A stretch of DNA of 64,000 nucleotides from S015-6 sp964384945 (GTDB lineage Bacteria > Desulfobacterota > DSWW01), in contig CAYLMK010000002.1 in NCBI GenBank assembly GCA_964384945.1, positions 372,001 to 436,000 on the forward strand. The letters run 5' to 3'. Both the position numbers and the translations under genes were made by a program. Positions within the stretch are counted from its first letter, which is position 1. Each line of letters starts with the position of its first letter. Positions 36,641-44,852 of the stretch are shown piece by piece. The notes below the pieces were generated by a model, which had not been told where the DNA came from, did no database searches, and saw only the letters and a list, made by a program, of their open reading frames with translations.

Positions 36641-36759
36641 GCTCGGCTTACGTATTGAGGAAGGGAGGAGCACATCCGTTCAAGCACTTCGAGAGGTGCA
36701 CCCGGACTGCGCCGCAGGCGTCCGGGCGGGCGGCCCCGCACAAAGAATGGAGGATGATC

Positions 36760-37443
36760 ATGGAAGAGAACAGGAACAGAATTCCGCTAATCGGCGAGAG
36801 AGCACCGGAGTTCGAGGCTGAAACAACCCAGGGGAAGATCCACTTTCCCGGTGACTTCAAGGGGAAATGGGTCGTCTTCTTCTCTCATCCTGCGGACTTC
36901 ACGCCGGTCTGCACGACCGAGTTCATGACGTTTGCCAAGATGGAGCCCCAGTTCGAAAAGCTGAACTGCAAGCTCCTCGGACTTTCGATCGATAGCACTT
37001 ACAGCCACATTGCCTGGCTGCGCACCATCAAGGAGAAGATCGAGTACCGGGGCATGAAGAATATCGAGGTCAACTTCCCCGTGATCAGCGACCTGACCAT
37101 GGAGGTATCCAAGGCCTTCGGGATGCTGCAGCCCGGCGCCAGCAACACCCAGGCCGTCCGTGGGGTCTTTATCATCGACCCGAACGCCATCGTGCGTGCG
37201 ATCCTCTACTACCCGCTTGCGAACGGCCGGAACGTCGATGAGGTCATGCGTTTGCTCGTCGCGATGCAGCACTCGGATGAACACAAGATCGCCACCCCGG
37301 CCAACTGGCGACTGGGAGACGACGTGATCGTGCCGCCGCCGGGATCGTGCGGAACGGCCAAGGACCGCATGGAGAAGCCCGATGCAAGCGTCAAGTGCCT
37401 GGACTGGTTCATGTGCTTGAAGAAGTGCCCCCACGGCTCCTGA
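36760..37443 (+). CDS. Peroxiredoxin (Prx6/AhpC-like)
   Basis: Thiol peroxidase of 227 residues reducing peroxides in the cytoplasm. The peroxidatic cysteine is C51 in PADFTPVCTTEF, with the arginine block in TQAVRGVFIIDP. Length and the long C-terminal arm fit the Prx6 group. The arm is unusually Cys-rich (one Cys in PPGSCGTAK, then KCLDWFMCLKKCPHG), giving several candidate resolving cysteines. GGAGG ends six bases before the chosen ATG; another ATG two codons earlier is too close to it. The gene is 119 bp downstream of katG on the same strand and is probably co-regulated by peroxide. Confidence 0.93.
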   Translation: MEENRNRIPLIGERAPEFEAETTQGKIHFPGDFKGKWVVFFSHPADFTPVCTTEFMTFAKMEPQFEKLNCKLLGLSIDSTYSHIAWLRTIKEKIEYRGMKNIEVNFPVISDLTMEVSKAFGMLQPGASNTQAVRGVFIIDPNAIVRAILYYPLANGRNVDEVMRLLVAMQHSDEHKIATPANWRLGDDVIVPPPGSCGTAKDRMEKPDASVKCLDWFMCLKKCPHGS

Positions 37444-37469
37444 CCGTGCCGGCGCGGGGCAAGGAAAGG

Positions 37470-37619
37470 CAGTTCCATGCCTTCCGGCAAGCCCCCAACA
37501 GCAAGGGCGCGGAGGCGACGCCTTCCGGCTGGAAACCGGGAAAGGCGACGCGCAAGCCGGGGTCGGACCTGGTCGGGAAGGTGTGGCAGGTCTGGAAGAC
37601 CGACCTGGCCTTTGACTGA
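37470..37619 (+). pseudogene. Possible 3' remnant of a second peroxiredoxin-type gene
   Basis: Directly after the peroxiredoxin stop, a different open frame ends in residues that look like a genuine protein C-terminus: ATPSGWKPGKATRKPGSD followed by LVGKVWQVWKTDLAFD. The TPxxWKPG block is reminiscent of the C-terminal arm of peroxiredoxins. No start or N-terminal domain belongs to it here, so it may be what remains after a duplicated gene was lost. The identification is by eye only. Confidence 0.35.
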
Positions 37620-37764
37620 TTCTTTTTCATCGGAAAGATTCTGCCGAAAGGGGGGTTGTCTCGAGTACGCTTGCTCCTCGGGCAACCCCTTTCTTTCTCT
37701 GTTCCTGCCTCTCCTTGAACAAGCCCGCGCGCCGGCAGCTGCTCCGAGGCTGCCTCCCAAGTTC
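37620..37764. other. Non-coding stretch before the transposase remnant
   Basis: Together with the remnant before it this makes over 300 bp without an intact gene after the peroxiredoxin. No clear promoter, RNA or hairpin with a T-run was found. Confidence 0.4.
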
Positions 37765-37989
37765 CTATCGAGTGAACCACCCAAGTGGGGATGAGGGGAC
37801 TTGTGTGCGGCGGGTCCGGGCCAAGTCCGTCGAATACAACCCCTCCCGCCGCAGGATCTCCGCTGCCGGCTTCTCCTGCCGCTGCGTCTCCAGGAAAATC
37901 TGGTACTTCCTCTCTGCTGAAAGCACCCGCCTCGACGGCCTCTCCCCCTCCTGCTCCCTCTGCTCTCTCTTCTTAATCTCCTGACTCAT
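37765..37989 (-). pseudogene. Truncated transposase OrfA-like gene
   Basis: 74 residues that match, by pattern, the helix-turn-helix start of IS-type OrfA proteins: a charged lead (MSQEIKKREQREQEGERPSR), then RRVLSAERKYQIFLET and AAEILRREGLYSTDLARTR. After DLAR the expected recognition-helix continuation is lost and the frame ends within about 20 residues. No OrfB or DDE catalytic part exists nearby. It lies inside a pair of short inverted repeats, so it is best read as an internally deleted insertion sequence. Confidence 0.6.
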
Positions 37990-38059
37990 GGCTCTCCTCC
38001 TCTGCTTCTCCCTCCTTCCTCCCCTCAATGACCATGTAGTCTAATTCATCCCCACGTTG
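37781..38059. mobile_element. Internally deleted IS / MITE-like element bounded by inverted repeats
   Basis: The left end CCAAGTGGGGATGA (37781-37794) and the right end, reverse complement CCAACGTGGGGATGA (38046-38060), differ by a single inserted base and include a perfect 10-bp GTGGGGATGA. The enclosed ~280 bp carries the 5' part of a transposase gene reading inward from the right end. No clear target duplication was identified. Confidence 0.5.
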
Positions 38060-38165
38060 GTGTCACAAATTCAAAAACGGGGGGTCAAGGCGTCATTATT
38101 CCCAATAGATGCATTTGAGAACCGCCAGGCCGTCGCGGTCGCAGAGGACCGTCTCGGCCCTTCCA

Positions 38166-38195
38166 TTGACTTCCGGATGCCAAACAACGTACATA
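38166..38195 (+). promoter_or_regulatory. Candidate promoter of the MntA/HepT pair
   Basis: TTGACT at 38166-38171 and TACATA at 38190-38195 with an 18-bp spacer; the start would fall about 20 nt before the GGGAGG ribosome site of the antitoxin gene. Confidence 0.4.
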
Positions 38196-38230
38196 TTCAT
38201 CCCAGAAGGCCGAAGATCTCGGGAGGGAGA

Positions 38231-38692
38231 ATGCCGACCCGGACTGCAGCAGGGACGCCGCGAGAGGGGATCGCCGAGGTCAGCAGAGCCTTCTCGCTCG
38301 ATCTCGTCTTTCTTTTCGGCTCGCAGAAGGACAGGGGCCTCTCCCTCCTGAAAGGGAACCCGGTGGATGCGCAAGACCCCCTGGCGGATCTTGATATCGG
38401 AGTGGTGTTCGCGCCGGGGGCTTTTCCCCCGCAGCCTTACAAGGTCTTCGGCACCTTGTACGCGGATCTGCAAGAGATCTTTCGTCCCCTCAAGGTAGAT
38501 CTTGTCTTCCTCGAAGAGACGGAGTCCACCTTCCAGTTCGAAGCCATTCGGGGAGCCTGTATTTTCTGTCGGGATCAGCAGATCCTGGAGGATTATACCG
38601 AGCGGGTCCTCCGGTGTGCCTCAGACTGGCACTACACGAGAGAAAAGATCGACCAGGAGCTCCTCGCGAGGACGGAATCTCATGGTGAATAA
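38231..38692 (+). CDS. mntA: MntA-type nucleotidyltransferase antitoxin
   Basis: Minimal nucleotidyltransferase of 153 residues. The catalytic motif is LFGSQ with the metal-binding DLDIG about 24 residues later, a longer gap than the usual GSx10DxD because of an insertion (DRGLSLLKGNPVDAQDP); the third acidic residue is in KVDLVFLE. In characterised MntA/HepT modules this enzyme adds AMP to the HEPN toxin tyrosine and so neutralises it. GGGAGG just upstream supports the ATG at 38231, rather than earlier in-frame starts that run through the decayed region. It overlaps the toxin gene by 11 bp. Confidence 0.85.
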   Translation: MPTRTAAGTPREGIAEVSRAFSLDLVFLFGSQKDRGLSLLKGNPVDAQDPLADLDIGVVFAPGAFPPQPYKVFGTLYADLQEIFRPLKVDLVFLEETESTFQFEAIRGACIFCRDQQILEDYTERVLRCASDWHYTREKIDQELLARTESHGE

Positions 38693-39107
38693 GTCGATCG
38701 TCGCTTCCAGACTGGCCTTGATCGAGGACGCCCTGAAAGAGATGCGGTCACTGGGCGGAACGGAGAAAGATCGATTCCTGCGGGACAGAACCGCCGTCGC
38801 GGCGGTCGAAAGCTATCTCAGGAGATCCCTTGAGGCGCTTTTTGATGCGGCCAGACACCTCCTCGTTCATCAAGGGTGGCACGATTTTTCTCTGGAATAC
38901 AAGTCTCTGGCCAAGGGCCTGTCGACAAGGGGGGTGGTGCCGCAAGACCTCGAGATACCGCTTGTGCAAATGGCCGGCTACCGCAACCGGCTCGTTCATT
39001 TCTACCACGAGGTCACACCGGCAGAACTGTTCGACATCATCCAGTCCGATCTCGGAGACCTTGAAAGGGCCGTCCGCCATCTCAAGGATTATGCCCGCAC
39101 CCTTTAG
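38682..39107 (+). CDS. hepT: HepT-like HEPN RNase toxin
   Basis: All-helical HEPN protein of 141 residues (DUF86 type). The ribonuclease motif Rx4HxY is intact as RNRLVHFY near residue 105-112; Arg and His form the RNase site and the Tyr is the AMP acceptor in studied pairs. The N-terminal region VESYLRRSLEALFDAARHL matches the conserved helix of the family. The ATG lies inside the end of the antitoxin gene, with a GTG one codon later as an alternative start. The pair next to an IS remnant suggests recent acquisition as an accessory module. Confidence 0.87.
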   Translation: MVNKSIVASRLALIEDALKEMRSLGGTEKDRFLRDRTAVAAVESYLRRSLEALFDAARHLLVHQGWHDFSLEYKSLAKGLSTRGVVPQDLEIPLVQMAGYRNRLVHFYHEVTPAELFDIIQSDLGDLERAVRHLKDYARTL

Positions 39108-39528
39108 AAGGACCCGGGGAGCAACAGGCCCGCGGGGAAGCGGTGCTCGTTGAAGCGATGAGCACCTGGGCCTGTGGCTGGCCAACGCCCGGTCCGTGCC
39201 CAGGGCGCATTCCCCGCCACCCGCTTCCCAGGGCCGGCCCGATCCCTCCTTCAGCCAATTGCCCCCGGCCTACGAGGACGATTTCAGCCAGCCCCCGCCC
39301 GTTCCGGTCCGAAACCTCACCCAACAGCTTGGGTGTCTTTCCCCTTGCCATACAATTCCGCTCAGTGCCATTTTCTTCCTGCCGTGAAGAAAGTTCCGAA
39401 TTCTCGTAATGATTGCATGACAAGTGGAACAGGTTGGGATGGGAATCTTGTCTCGGCCGGACAACGGTCAGGTGTCGAGGAGAACCCGACACCTGACCGC
39501 CTCAGCCTCCTGCACAACGATTGCCGCC
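39108..39528. other. Gene-poor interval, 421 bp
   Basis: No open frame here has a ribosome site or recognisable domain. The only clear structure is the strong hairpin at 39465-39499. Base composition is lower in GC in 39340-39420. Confidence 0.5.
39465..39499. terminator. Perfect 13-bp hairpin downstream of the lipoprotein gene
   Basis: CGGTCAGGTGTCG pairs without mismatch with CGACACCTGACCG around a 9-nt loop, 30 bp beyond the stop of the minus-strand lipoprotein gene. A 13-bp perfect stem is unlikely by chance. There is no T-run on either strand, so it may be a factor-dependent terminator, an mRNA 3' protector or a protein-binding palindrome. Confidence 0.55.
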
Positions 39529-41391
39529 TCAATGAGGCACGATAACGCTCACCGTGCCCTCCGAACTGTTTCCAAAACTATCCGTACACTGCACGGTAAG
39601 CACATATTCTCTTCCGTTCCCGTTGCCCGACCGTTCCGCTCTGAGGTTCGCTGTCAAGTCGCCGGTAATCTGCCAGTCCGGAGCGGTATTGCCGTCGCCT
39701 TTGCCGTTGACCGGTTCGTTGCTGGTCACTTCCGTGAGCTCGCAATGAGCCGTCCCGCACAGGTCGAACGCCGTTACATCCAAGCTCACCCCGACCATCT
39801 TGTGATTGGGCGGCCAGAGCTGGTCCGGGCTTGCCGTCACCTGCGTGATGTCCGGAGGCGTTGTGTCGGCAACGCTTATGCCCACGGAATCCGTATCGGC
39901 AGCAAAGCGGCTGTCCGCGACCAGCAGATAGTAGGTCTGATCACCTATAGTCTGGTGAGTCTGGACCACGGGGTTCATCGACGGGGCCGTGATCTGCGGA
40001 CCGTCCTCCGATCCGGTTCGCCATTCGTATAGCGCAATATTGTTGTCTGCGTCGGTGCTGCCCGCGGCGTCGAGGGTCACGTCCGCTCCGTCCGGGGACG
40101 TGCATTCCACGGTCCGGTCCAGGCCCGCGTCCGGCCGCGGCGGCTGGTTCACGATGATTCCGTCGAGCGCCACAGCCGCCTGCGCGTCGAGATCTTCGCC
40201 GTTGTCATCCTGTGCCGCCTCACCGACGAGCTGCCCGGAAACCCGGCAGGTCTTGCTCTCCCAGTTCATCGCAAGGGCGAGGCCCTCCGTGTTCTTGCCG
40301 CTCACGCCAAAACCGGTTGTGGACCCCGACCTTCGTCCGTGGCCCGAGGTGAAGGCGGTCCCCGGTGGCACCTCTCCCAAGTAAAAGCCGAGGAACAGTC
40401 CCATGTTGATGGCCTCGGGTTCAGTGGCGCCCGACAGGCTCAGGTCTACGAACTTCGGATCGTCCGCAAAGATCGTGCCGGAGTCGAACTCGATGTCGTC
40501 GCCCCTCAGTTGATAGGACATGCCAAGCAGGCATTCCTCGCCCGGAGTGCACGGCCTTCCGCGGATCTGCAAGGCGCCCCAGGCGGTCGGCTGGTGCTTC
40601 GGTGCGCGGCCTTCCATCAAGATCTCCACCGAGCCTCCCACCTCGCAGACGCTCGTCGGCTGGAACAGCGATGCCGATATCGGTTCGGGAATCGGGTCCG
40701 GAGGATCGGTGCCGGCAACGAGACAGACACCCGAGACGTCCGGGCAGGGGGCGTCGCAGCTCCTATCGTAATTGGAGGAGAAATCGACGCTCTGCCCGCT
40801 GCATTGGCATAGGTACCTTCCCGCGCCTGTCTGCAGGTCGTTGACGGCTGCTTGTGCAGCGTCGTCCACATCTTCTTCGCAGAAAGCCTGGAGGTCGGCA
40901 AGCGTCGGTTCCGAACCCCCTACGTTTTGGTTAAAGGCTGCCGGCAGGCATGCTTGGGCCTCCTTGGACATCAAGGTCTCGTCTGCCAGCGTCAACCTCG
41001 ACTGGTTCACCCACCCCTCACCAGGTGGCAAAGGGGCCTGACCCTCGAACTGCACCCGCCACCATGTCACCGGATTTCCGTTCGAATCGTCGACGTAGAC
41101 AGGACCGTCGAGGATCTCGCCCATGCTGCCTGCGCCCACGTTGTATAACTGCCTCCCGCCGCCTGGGCGGGCAAACACAGAAGCGCCATGGTCGGCCGTG
41201 ACATACCGGGAGCACTGGCAGTCACAGGCGTAGTAGTTCGGCAGACCGTCTAATTCGTCCAATGAGAAGACCTTGTCGCAGCCCGTTAGGAGCAGCGCCA
41301 CAGATCCGATGGCCAAAACCAGGGATCTGAGCGCGCATAAGGTTGCCACCGAGACGTCTTGCAAGTGATTTGGAATGGGTTTTCGGGACAT
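39529..41391 (-). CDS. Large secreted lipoprotein with SH3-like and PKD/HYR-like domains
   Basis: 620-residue exported protein. GGAGG six bases before the ATG at 41391 fixes the start. A lipoprotein signal ends in ALLLTGC. Then follow a Cys-rich segment (YYACDCQCSRYV), an SH3-like region (ASVFARPGGGRQLYNVG to GEGWVNQSRLTL), a second Cys-rich part (CQCSGQSVDF, CDAPCPD), a galactose-binding-like beta region, a PKD-like Ig domain (PPRPDAGLDRTVEC to LVADSRF), and a last Ig-like domain with LWPPNHKMV, a motif common in surface proteins of deltaproteobacteria. No catalytic site is visible; adhesion or structural roles are likely. Confidence 0.8.
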   Translation of the reverse strand: MSRKPIPNHLQDVSVATLCALRSLVLAIGSVALLLTGCDKVFSLDELDGLPNYYACDCQCSRYVTADHGASVFARPGGGRQLYNVGAGSMGEILDGPVYVDDSNGNPVTWWRVQFEGQAPLPPGEGWVNQSRLTLADETLMSKEAQACLPAAFNQNVGGSEPTLADLQAFCEEDVDDAAQAAVNDLQTGAGRYLCQCSGQSVDFSSNYDRSCDAPCPDVSGVCLVAGTDPPDPIPEPISASLFQPTSVCEVGGSVEILMEGRAPKHQPTAWGALQIRGRPCTPGEECLLGMSYQLRGDDIEFDSGTIFADDPKFVDLSLSGATEPEAINMGLFLGFYLGEVPPGTAFTSGHGRRSGSTTGFGVSGKNTEGLALAMNWESKTCRVSGQLVGEAAQDDNGEDLDAQAAVALDGIIVNQPPRPDAGLDRTVECTSPDGADVTLDAAGSTDADNNIALYEWRTGSEDGPQITAPSMNPVVQTHQTIGDQTYYLLVADSRFAADTDSVGISVADTTPPDITQVTASPDQLWPPNHKMVGVSLDVTAFDLCGTAHCELTEVTSNEPVNGKGDGNTAPDWQITGDLTANLRAERSGNGNGREYVLTVQCTDSFGNSSEGTVSVIVPH

Positions 41392-42340
41392 GACACACCT
41401 CCATGTTGATTCCCGCATGTCGGCCGTCATCCCTCAAGTTGCGTTATATCTCTGCCCCAGGTAATCGAGAAGTCGCCTTGATGATAGAAGTTTTGCCTTG
41501 ATGATCGCCTTTCGGGTTGACGCCCCTCTGCGATTTGAGTTACGTGCCTCTCCACCGTTAGAGATTAGAGGGCTGCCTTCGCAGGGCAGCAGGATAACTG
41601 CAAGCCTCCGCCCGTATGGATGCGTCAGCAGGGAAAGAAGGTTCCGGAGCTCGTTGAAAATGAGACTTCAAACTCGAATGCCGTTAGCCCGACTTTCGCT
41701 ATTCGGGGGGTATTGGAAGAGGATCATTGGTCTGAACTTCTGCACGTAACATGACGTTACCGTGATATTGCAAAAGGGTCCGGGACACTTCGTGTCTTCC
41801 GATACGGAACCCCTTCTTCCGGCGGGCGTGTCGGTCTGCACGCTGCTGGAATCGGCATGGGCGGATGCGCTGCTGCCTTGTTCCGCCCGCTCCGAAGGTA
41901 CCTTTCCCATTCGTGCTCACCCTTTGAATCGGGCCGCGTATACATGCGAGAAGAGGGGAAAACGGAGGTAAAGGCAGATACGAAGGAGGCCCAAGGTGCC
42001 GTCCATAGAAGCGATTTCCAGGTTCCCGGCGACGGTGTTCACCGAAAGGGTTTGAACAATGCCCGAATAGGACACGGTGCCGAGTAAAAGCTGCGCATAC
42101 CTTTGCAAACAGAGGCTTCGCCTCGTCTTCCCTCTCGCAAGGAACTTCAGGACGAGATCGAGGCCCTTGACGCCCAAGGAGATCTGAGCGCCGCCTTTCT
42201 CCTTCGATGGATGAAATCGTGGCTGCGGTTGGGACCATCGGGCAGTTGTGATGCAGCGATGGGTTGTTTCATCATGATCTGCGTTGCCCTTCTCTGGGAA
42301 GATCGCAACCTTCTGTCAGAGGCGTGAACGATCTCGCCCA
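41392..42340. other. Long non-coding interval, 949 bp
   Basis: No open frame here is convincing: the candidates have no ribosome site, skewed composition and no domain. Two small structures stand out: a direct repeat GCCTTGATGAT (41475-41485 and 41495-41505, 20-bp period) upstream of the lipoprotein gene, and GTAAC-ATGAC-GTTAC (41746-41760), a short inverted repeat. The stretch has lower GC than its neighbours and may be decayed or foreign DNA. Confidence 0.5.
41475..41505. repeat. Tandem direct repeat GCCTTGATGAT
   Basis: Two exact 11-bp copies with centres 20 bp (about two helical turns) apart, 84-114 bp upstream of the lipoprotein ATG. The geometry suits a regulator binding one face of the helix. 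Confidence 0.35.
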
Positions 42341-43150
42341 TCAGGCCGCCGAGGCCTGTTCGGTGAGAAGGAGGCGCCGCTGCAATCTGCGGCGGCGGTA
42401 GGCGTACTTCATCGTGGTCAACGTGCTCACGTAACCTACCTGAAGAACCTCGTCGCCCTCATCGAAGTTCATCAGGTTGCTATAATAGTCATTGAAAAGG
42501 CTGTTGCGGTGGTAGTATCGCCGGTCATTGGCTGACTTCTGAAACACCGTGTCCCGGACGCTGCCCCTGAAAACGAACCGACTCTCGTCGAAAACGGCAT
42601 CCTCGCGGATATAGAGCTTCTCGCGGTACAACCGTTCAATCGACTGAGCGATCCGCACATGTTTTCGGCTGGGCTTTTCCTTCCCCACGGGTGACGGGAA
42701 TACTTTTTCAAAGTGGAGGGCAACGTTTCCAAGGCTGCTGAGGACAGCGGCGCAGTTGGAGACCCAGACCCGGCCGATCGGCCTGTGGCGGAGCAGATAA
42801 CCGGTAACGACTTTCTTCATCAGAAGATGCGTGAGGCCCGCGCTGCGGTCCTCGGAACGGACGCACGTCAACCCCAGATGCAACACCCGGCCCAACACCC
42901 CCTTCACCGGAAGGAGCACCGTCGAACAGAATCCTGCCATCTGACTGTCCCGACGCCAGGCCGCCGCGATGACCTTGTCGGCCAGTTCTTCCCGGCTTCC
43001 CACCATGGCCTGGTAGGGGGGAGTCTCTTCAAAACAGGTCGACGCCGTTTCCCGAATCTGCTGGACGAGATGTTCAAGATCGTTGTCTTCCAAATACAGA
43101 CCAGGCCGGTAGTAGAATAGGATCCGGTAGGGATGGCTCTTCTTCTCCAT
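42341..43150 (-). CDS. Hypothetical protein with GNAT-like acyltransferase region
   Basis: 269 residues, cytoplasmic. The central part has the pattern of a GNAT fold: MAGFCSTVLLPVKGVLGRVLHLGLTCV as paired strands, then SAGLTHLLMKKVV as the acetyl-CoA-binding helix, although the usual QxxGxG/A loop is not canonical. The C-terminal third is rich in Arg and Tyr (NDRRYYHRNSLFNDYY) and ends with a basic RRRRLQRRLL tail that could contact membrane phospholipid. AGGAGG before the ATG at 43150 sets the start. It lies 34 bp downstream of a PlsC-type acyltransferase, so a shared lipid-modifying role is plausible but unproven. Confidence 0.7.
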   Translation of the reverse strand: MEKKSHPYRILFYYRPGLYLEDNDLEHLVQQIRETASTCFEETPPYQAMVGSREELADKVIAAAWRRDSQMAGFCSTVLLPVKGVLGRVLHLGLTCVRSEDRSAGLTHLLMKKVVTGYLLRHRPIGRVWVSNCAAVLSSLGNVALHFEKVFPSPVGKEKPSRKHVRIAQSIERLYREKLYIREDAVFDESRFVFRGSVRDTVFQKSANDRRYYHRNSLFNDYYSNLMNFDEGDEVLQVGYVSTLTTMKYAYRRRRLQRRLLLTEQASAA

Positions 43151-43184
43151 AGGGCGTTCCTCCTGTCTGGGATGGTCCTCCTGT

Positions 43185-44000
43185 TCACGACGGGGCTTTT
43201 TGATACACATTGCCTGCGATCCAGTTCCATGCCGTTTCCATCAGGAAGTTCGGATCCTCGGATCGAATCGCTTCCCCAAAGGATAGATGGACGCTGACCC
43301 TTCGCTTGGAAAAGGTTCGGAGGAAGTGACCCACGAACGTGTCGTCACCGACCCAGGCATCCGCAGGATCCTCGTATTCGATGGCTGCGGGAAGCACGGT
43401 AAAACCGCCTGCGGCGGCCGTCTGAAAGATCCCCTGCTTGAAAGGAAGGATCCCCGGACTGGCACGTGTGGTTCCTTCCGGGAAGACGACTACAGACACC
43501 CCACCTTTCAGCACGGCCGCGACCGCGGCCCTCGCCCGCTTGCGGCTTTCTTCATTCTTTCTGCTCACAAAAAGGACGTTGCCGAATCTACGGGCCCCGT
43601 ATCCCAGAAGCGGCCACCCTGCGAGTTCCTGCTTGGCAAGAAACGAACAGGGCACGAGGGCCCCGATCGCACCAATGTCGATATAGGAGCGGTGATTGGC
43701 GACGATGAGGACTCCCTCCTGCGGAGGTTTTCCTTTTGTCTGCACATGCAGGCCCAGCGCTGAGACGAGCCGCTTGCACCACTGCTGCAGGGCCCGCGCA
43801 GATTGAGCGGCGCAAGGGCCTCGTCTCTTCTCAGCCAGGAAGACCTGGATCATGGTCAGCAGTGTGTGGAAGACCAGAGAGAGCAATCTGGTGAAGGCGA
43901 GTAGGGGGTGGCGCCTTCTGCCTGAAGATGATTCCGACGCGGAGGGGGTCAGATGCCCGGCATGCCGGAAGGGCATGTCAACCGATTCTCGAGAACCCAT
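43185..44000 (-). CDS. PlsC-type lysophospholipid acyltransferase
   Basis: Membrane-associated 1-acylglycerol-phosphate acyltransferase family protein of about 271 residues. The catalytic HX4D box is NHRSYID, followed by the acceptor-binding FVSRKNEESR region, and motif III is VVVFPEGTTRAS. A hydrophobic helix (LLAFTRLLSLVFHTLLTMI) precedes the catalytic domain. It may acylate a lysophospholipid or ornithine-type lipid. The start is uncertain: ATGs at 44126, 44000 and 43976 are in frame; 44000 has a G-rich upstream stretch, and residues before it look non-conserved. It is followed by the GNAT-like gene, probably as one operon. Confidence 0.8.
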   Translation of the reverse strand: MGSRESVDMPFRHAGHLTPSASESSSGRRRHPLLAFTRLLSLVFHTLLTMIQVFLAEKRRGPCAAQSARALQQWCKRLVSALGLHVQTKGKPPQEGVLIVANHRSYIDIGAIGALVPCSFLAKQELAGWPLLGYGARRFGNVLFVSRKNEESRKRARAAVAAVLKGGVSVVVFPEGTTRASPGILPFKQGIFQTAAAGGFTVLPAAIEYEDPADAWVGDDTFVGHFLRTFSKRRVSVHLSFGEAIRSEDPNFLMETAWNWIAGNVYQKAPS

Positions 44001-44852
44001 GCGCCCCCCAGGAACACTGCAGGTTGCGACGCCCCGCTCCTTCCCTCGATCCCTTGCCACGCGTCTTTTCCACCCGCCATAGCCTTGTGCACGTGCTCTC
44101 TCCTGCAACTCCCTGTGTCTTCCCATCCTTTATCGGCTGGAATTCTTCCCTTTGAATTATCCTTTTGCAAAGTTCTCTTAAAGTTAAAGTTCCTCCGAGG
44201 GATTCCCGGCAACTCTGCCTTTCAAATAGGCTATTCCTTTCAAGATGCCTCTCCCGTGCGACTGTGCCCATGGCGGGTAGGAGCGCTGCCCGCATGACCC
44301 GGAGCAAGCGGAGGGCCTGTGGGTATGGAGCGAATCAGCTCAATCGGACCCTTCCGTCTTACAGCATGATCTGTAACCCGTGGCAACTCTCCGGTAGAAA
44401 TTCCAACCCCCCGTGTCCTCGATTTCCAGGGCCACGCTTCGCGCTCCGGGCGGTACATAGAGGAGATAGGAACCGGCATGCACATGCCGGCTCACGGCCT
44501 CTTCGCGGTCACTCCCCCCGAAAGCCCTCTCCTCGGGGAGGGGGGATCCGAGGAATCCTCGAGCGCCTGGGCATCGAAACATGGGGAGAAGAGGAAATGC
44601 CGATACAGGCAAGGAGATTTCGTCTGCTCGGATTCCCCAAAACGCACGGATCCCATCCCAGAGCAGCTTCCTGCCTTCTTTCCTCCTCCGCCTTCCGGTG
44701 GAGAGCCCCGGCCACGGCCGGGTTCGCATTCTCTCCGGCGCCGCGTTTCTTCGCGTGGTCGGCGGCATCCTTGTGCGTCAAGGTCTTCGCTCGATCAAGG
44801 GGTACTCGGTCTTGTTCCCGGCCTCCGCGCCGCAAGGGGAGCCGCGGCCCGC
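44001..44852. other. Gene-poor interval with possible degraded gene
   Basis: No intact gene is supported. On the minus strand, about 44475 to 44340, one frame ends with a plausible protein C-terminus (AGSYLLYVPPGARSVALEIE, then WNFYRRVATGYRSCC) but has no matching upstream part. A CCGGCATG/CATGCCGG palindrome lies at 44474-44491 at its upstream edge. The 5' ~125 bp may belong to the acyltransferase if its longest start is used. Confidence 0.45.

Noticed and set aside
42103..42327. Plus-strand frame of 74 residues in the long non-coding interval
   Set aside because: No ribosome site, no recognisable domain, and only a weakly protein-like composition.
44474..44491. CCGGCATG/CATGCCGG palindrome as terminator or operator
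   Set aside because: It is not close to any supported gene end or promoter; kept only as a note in the interval entry.
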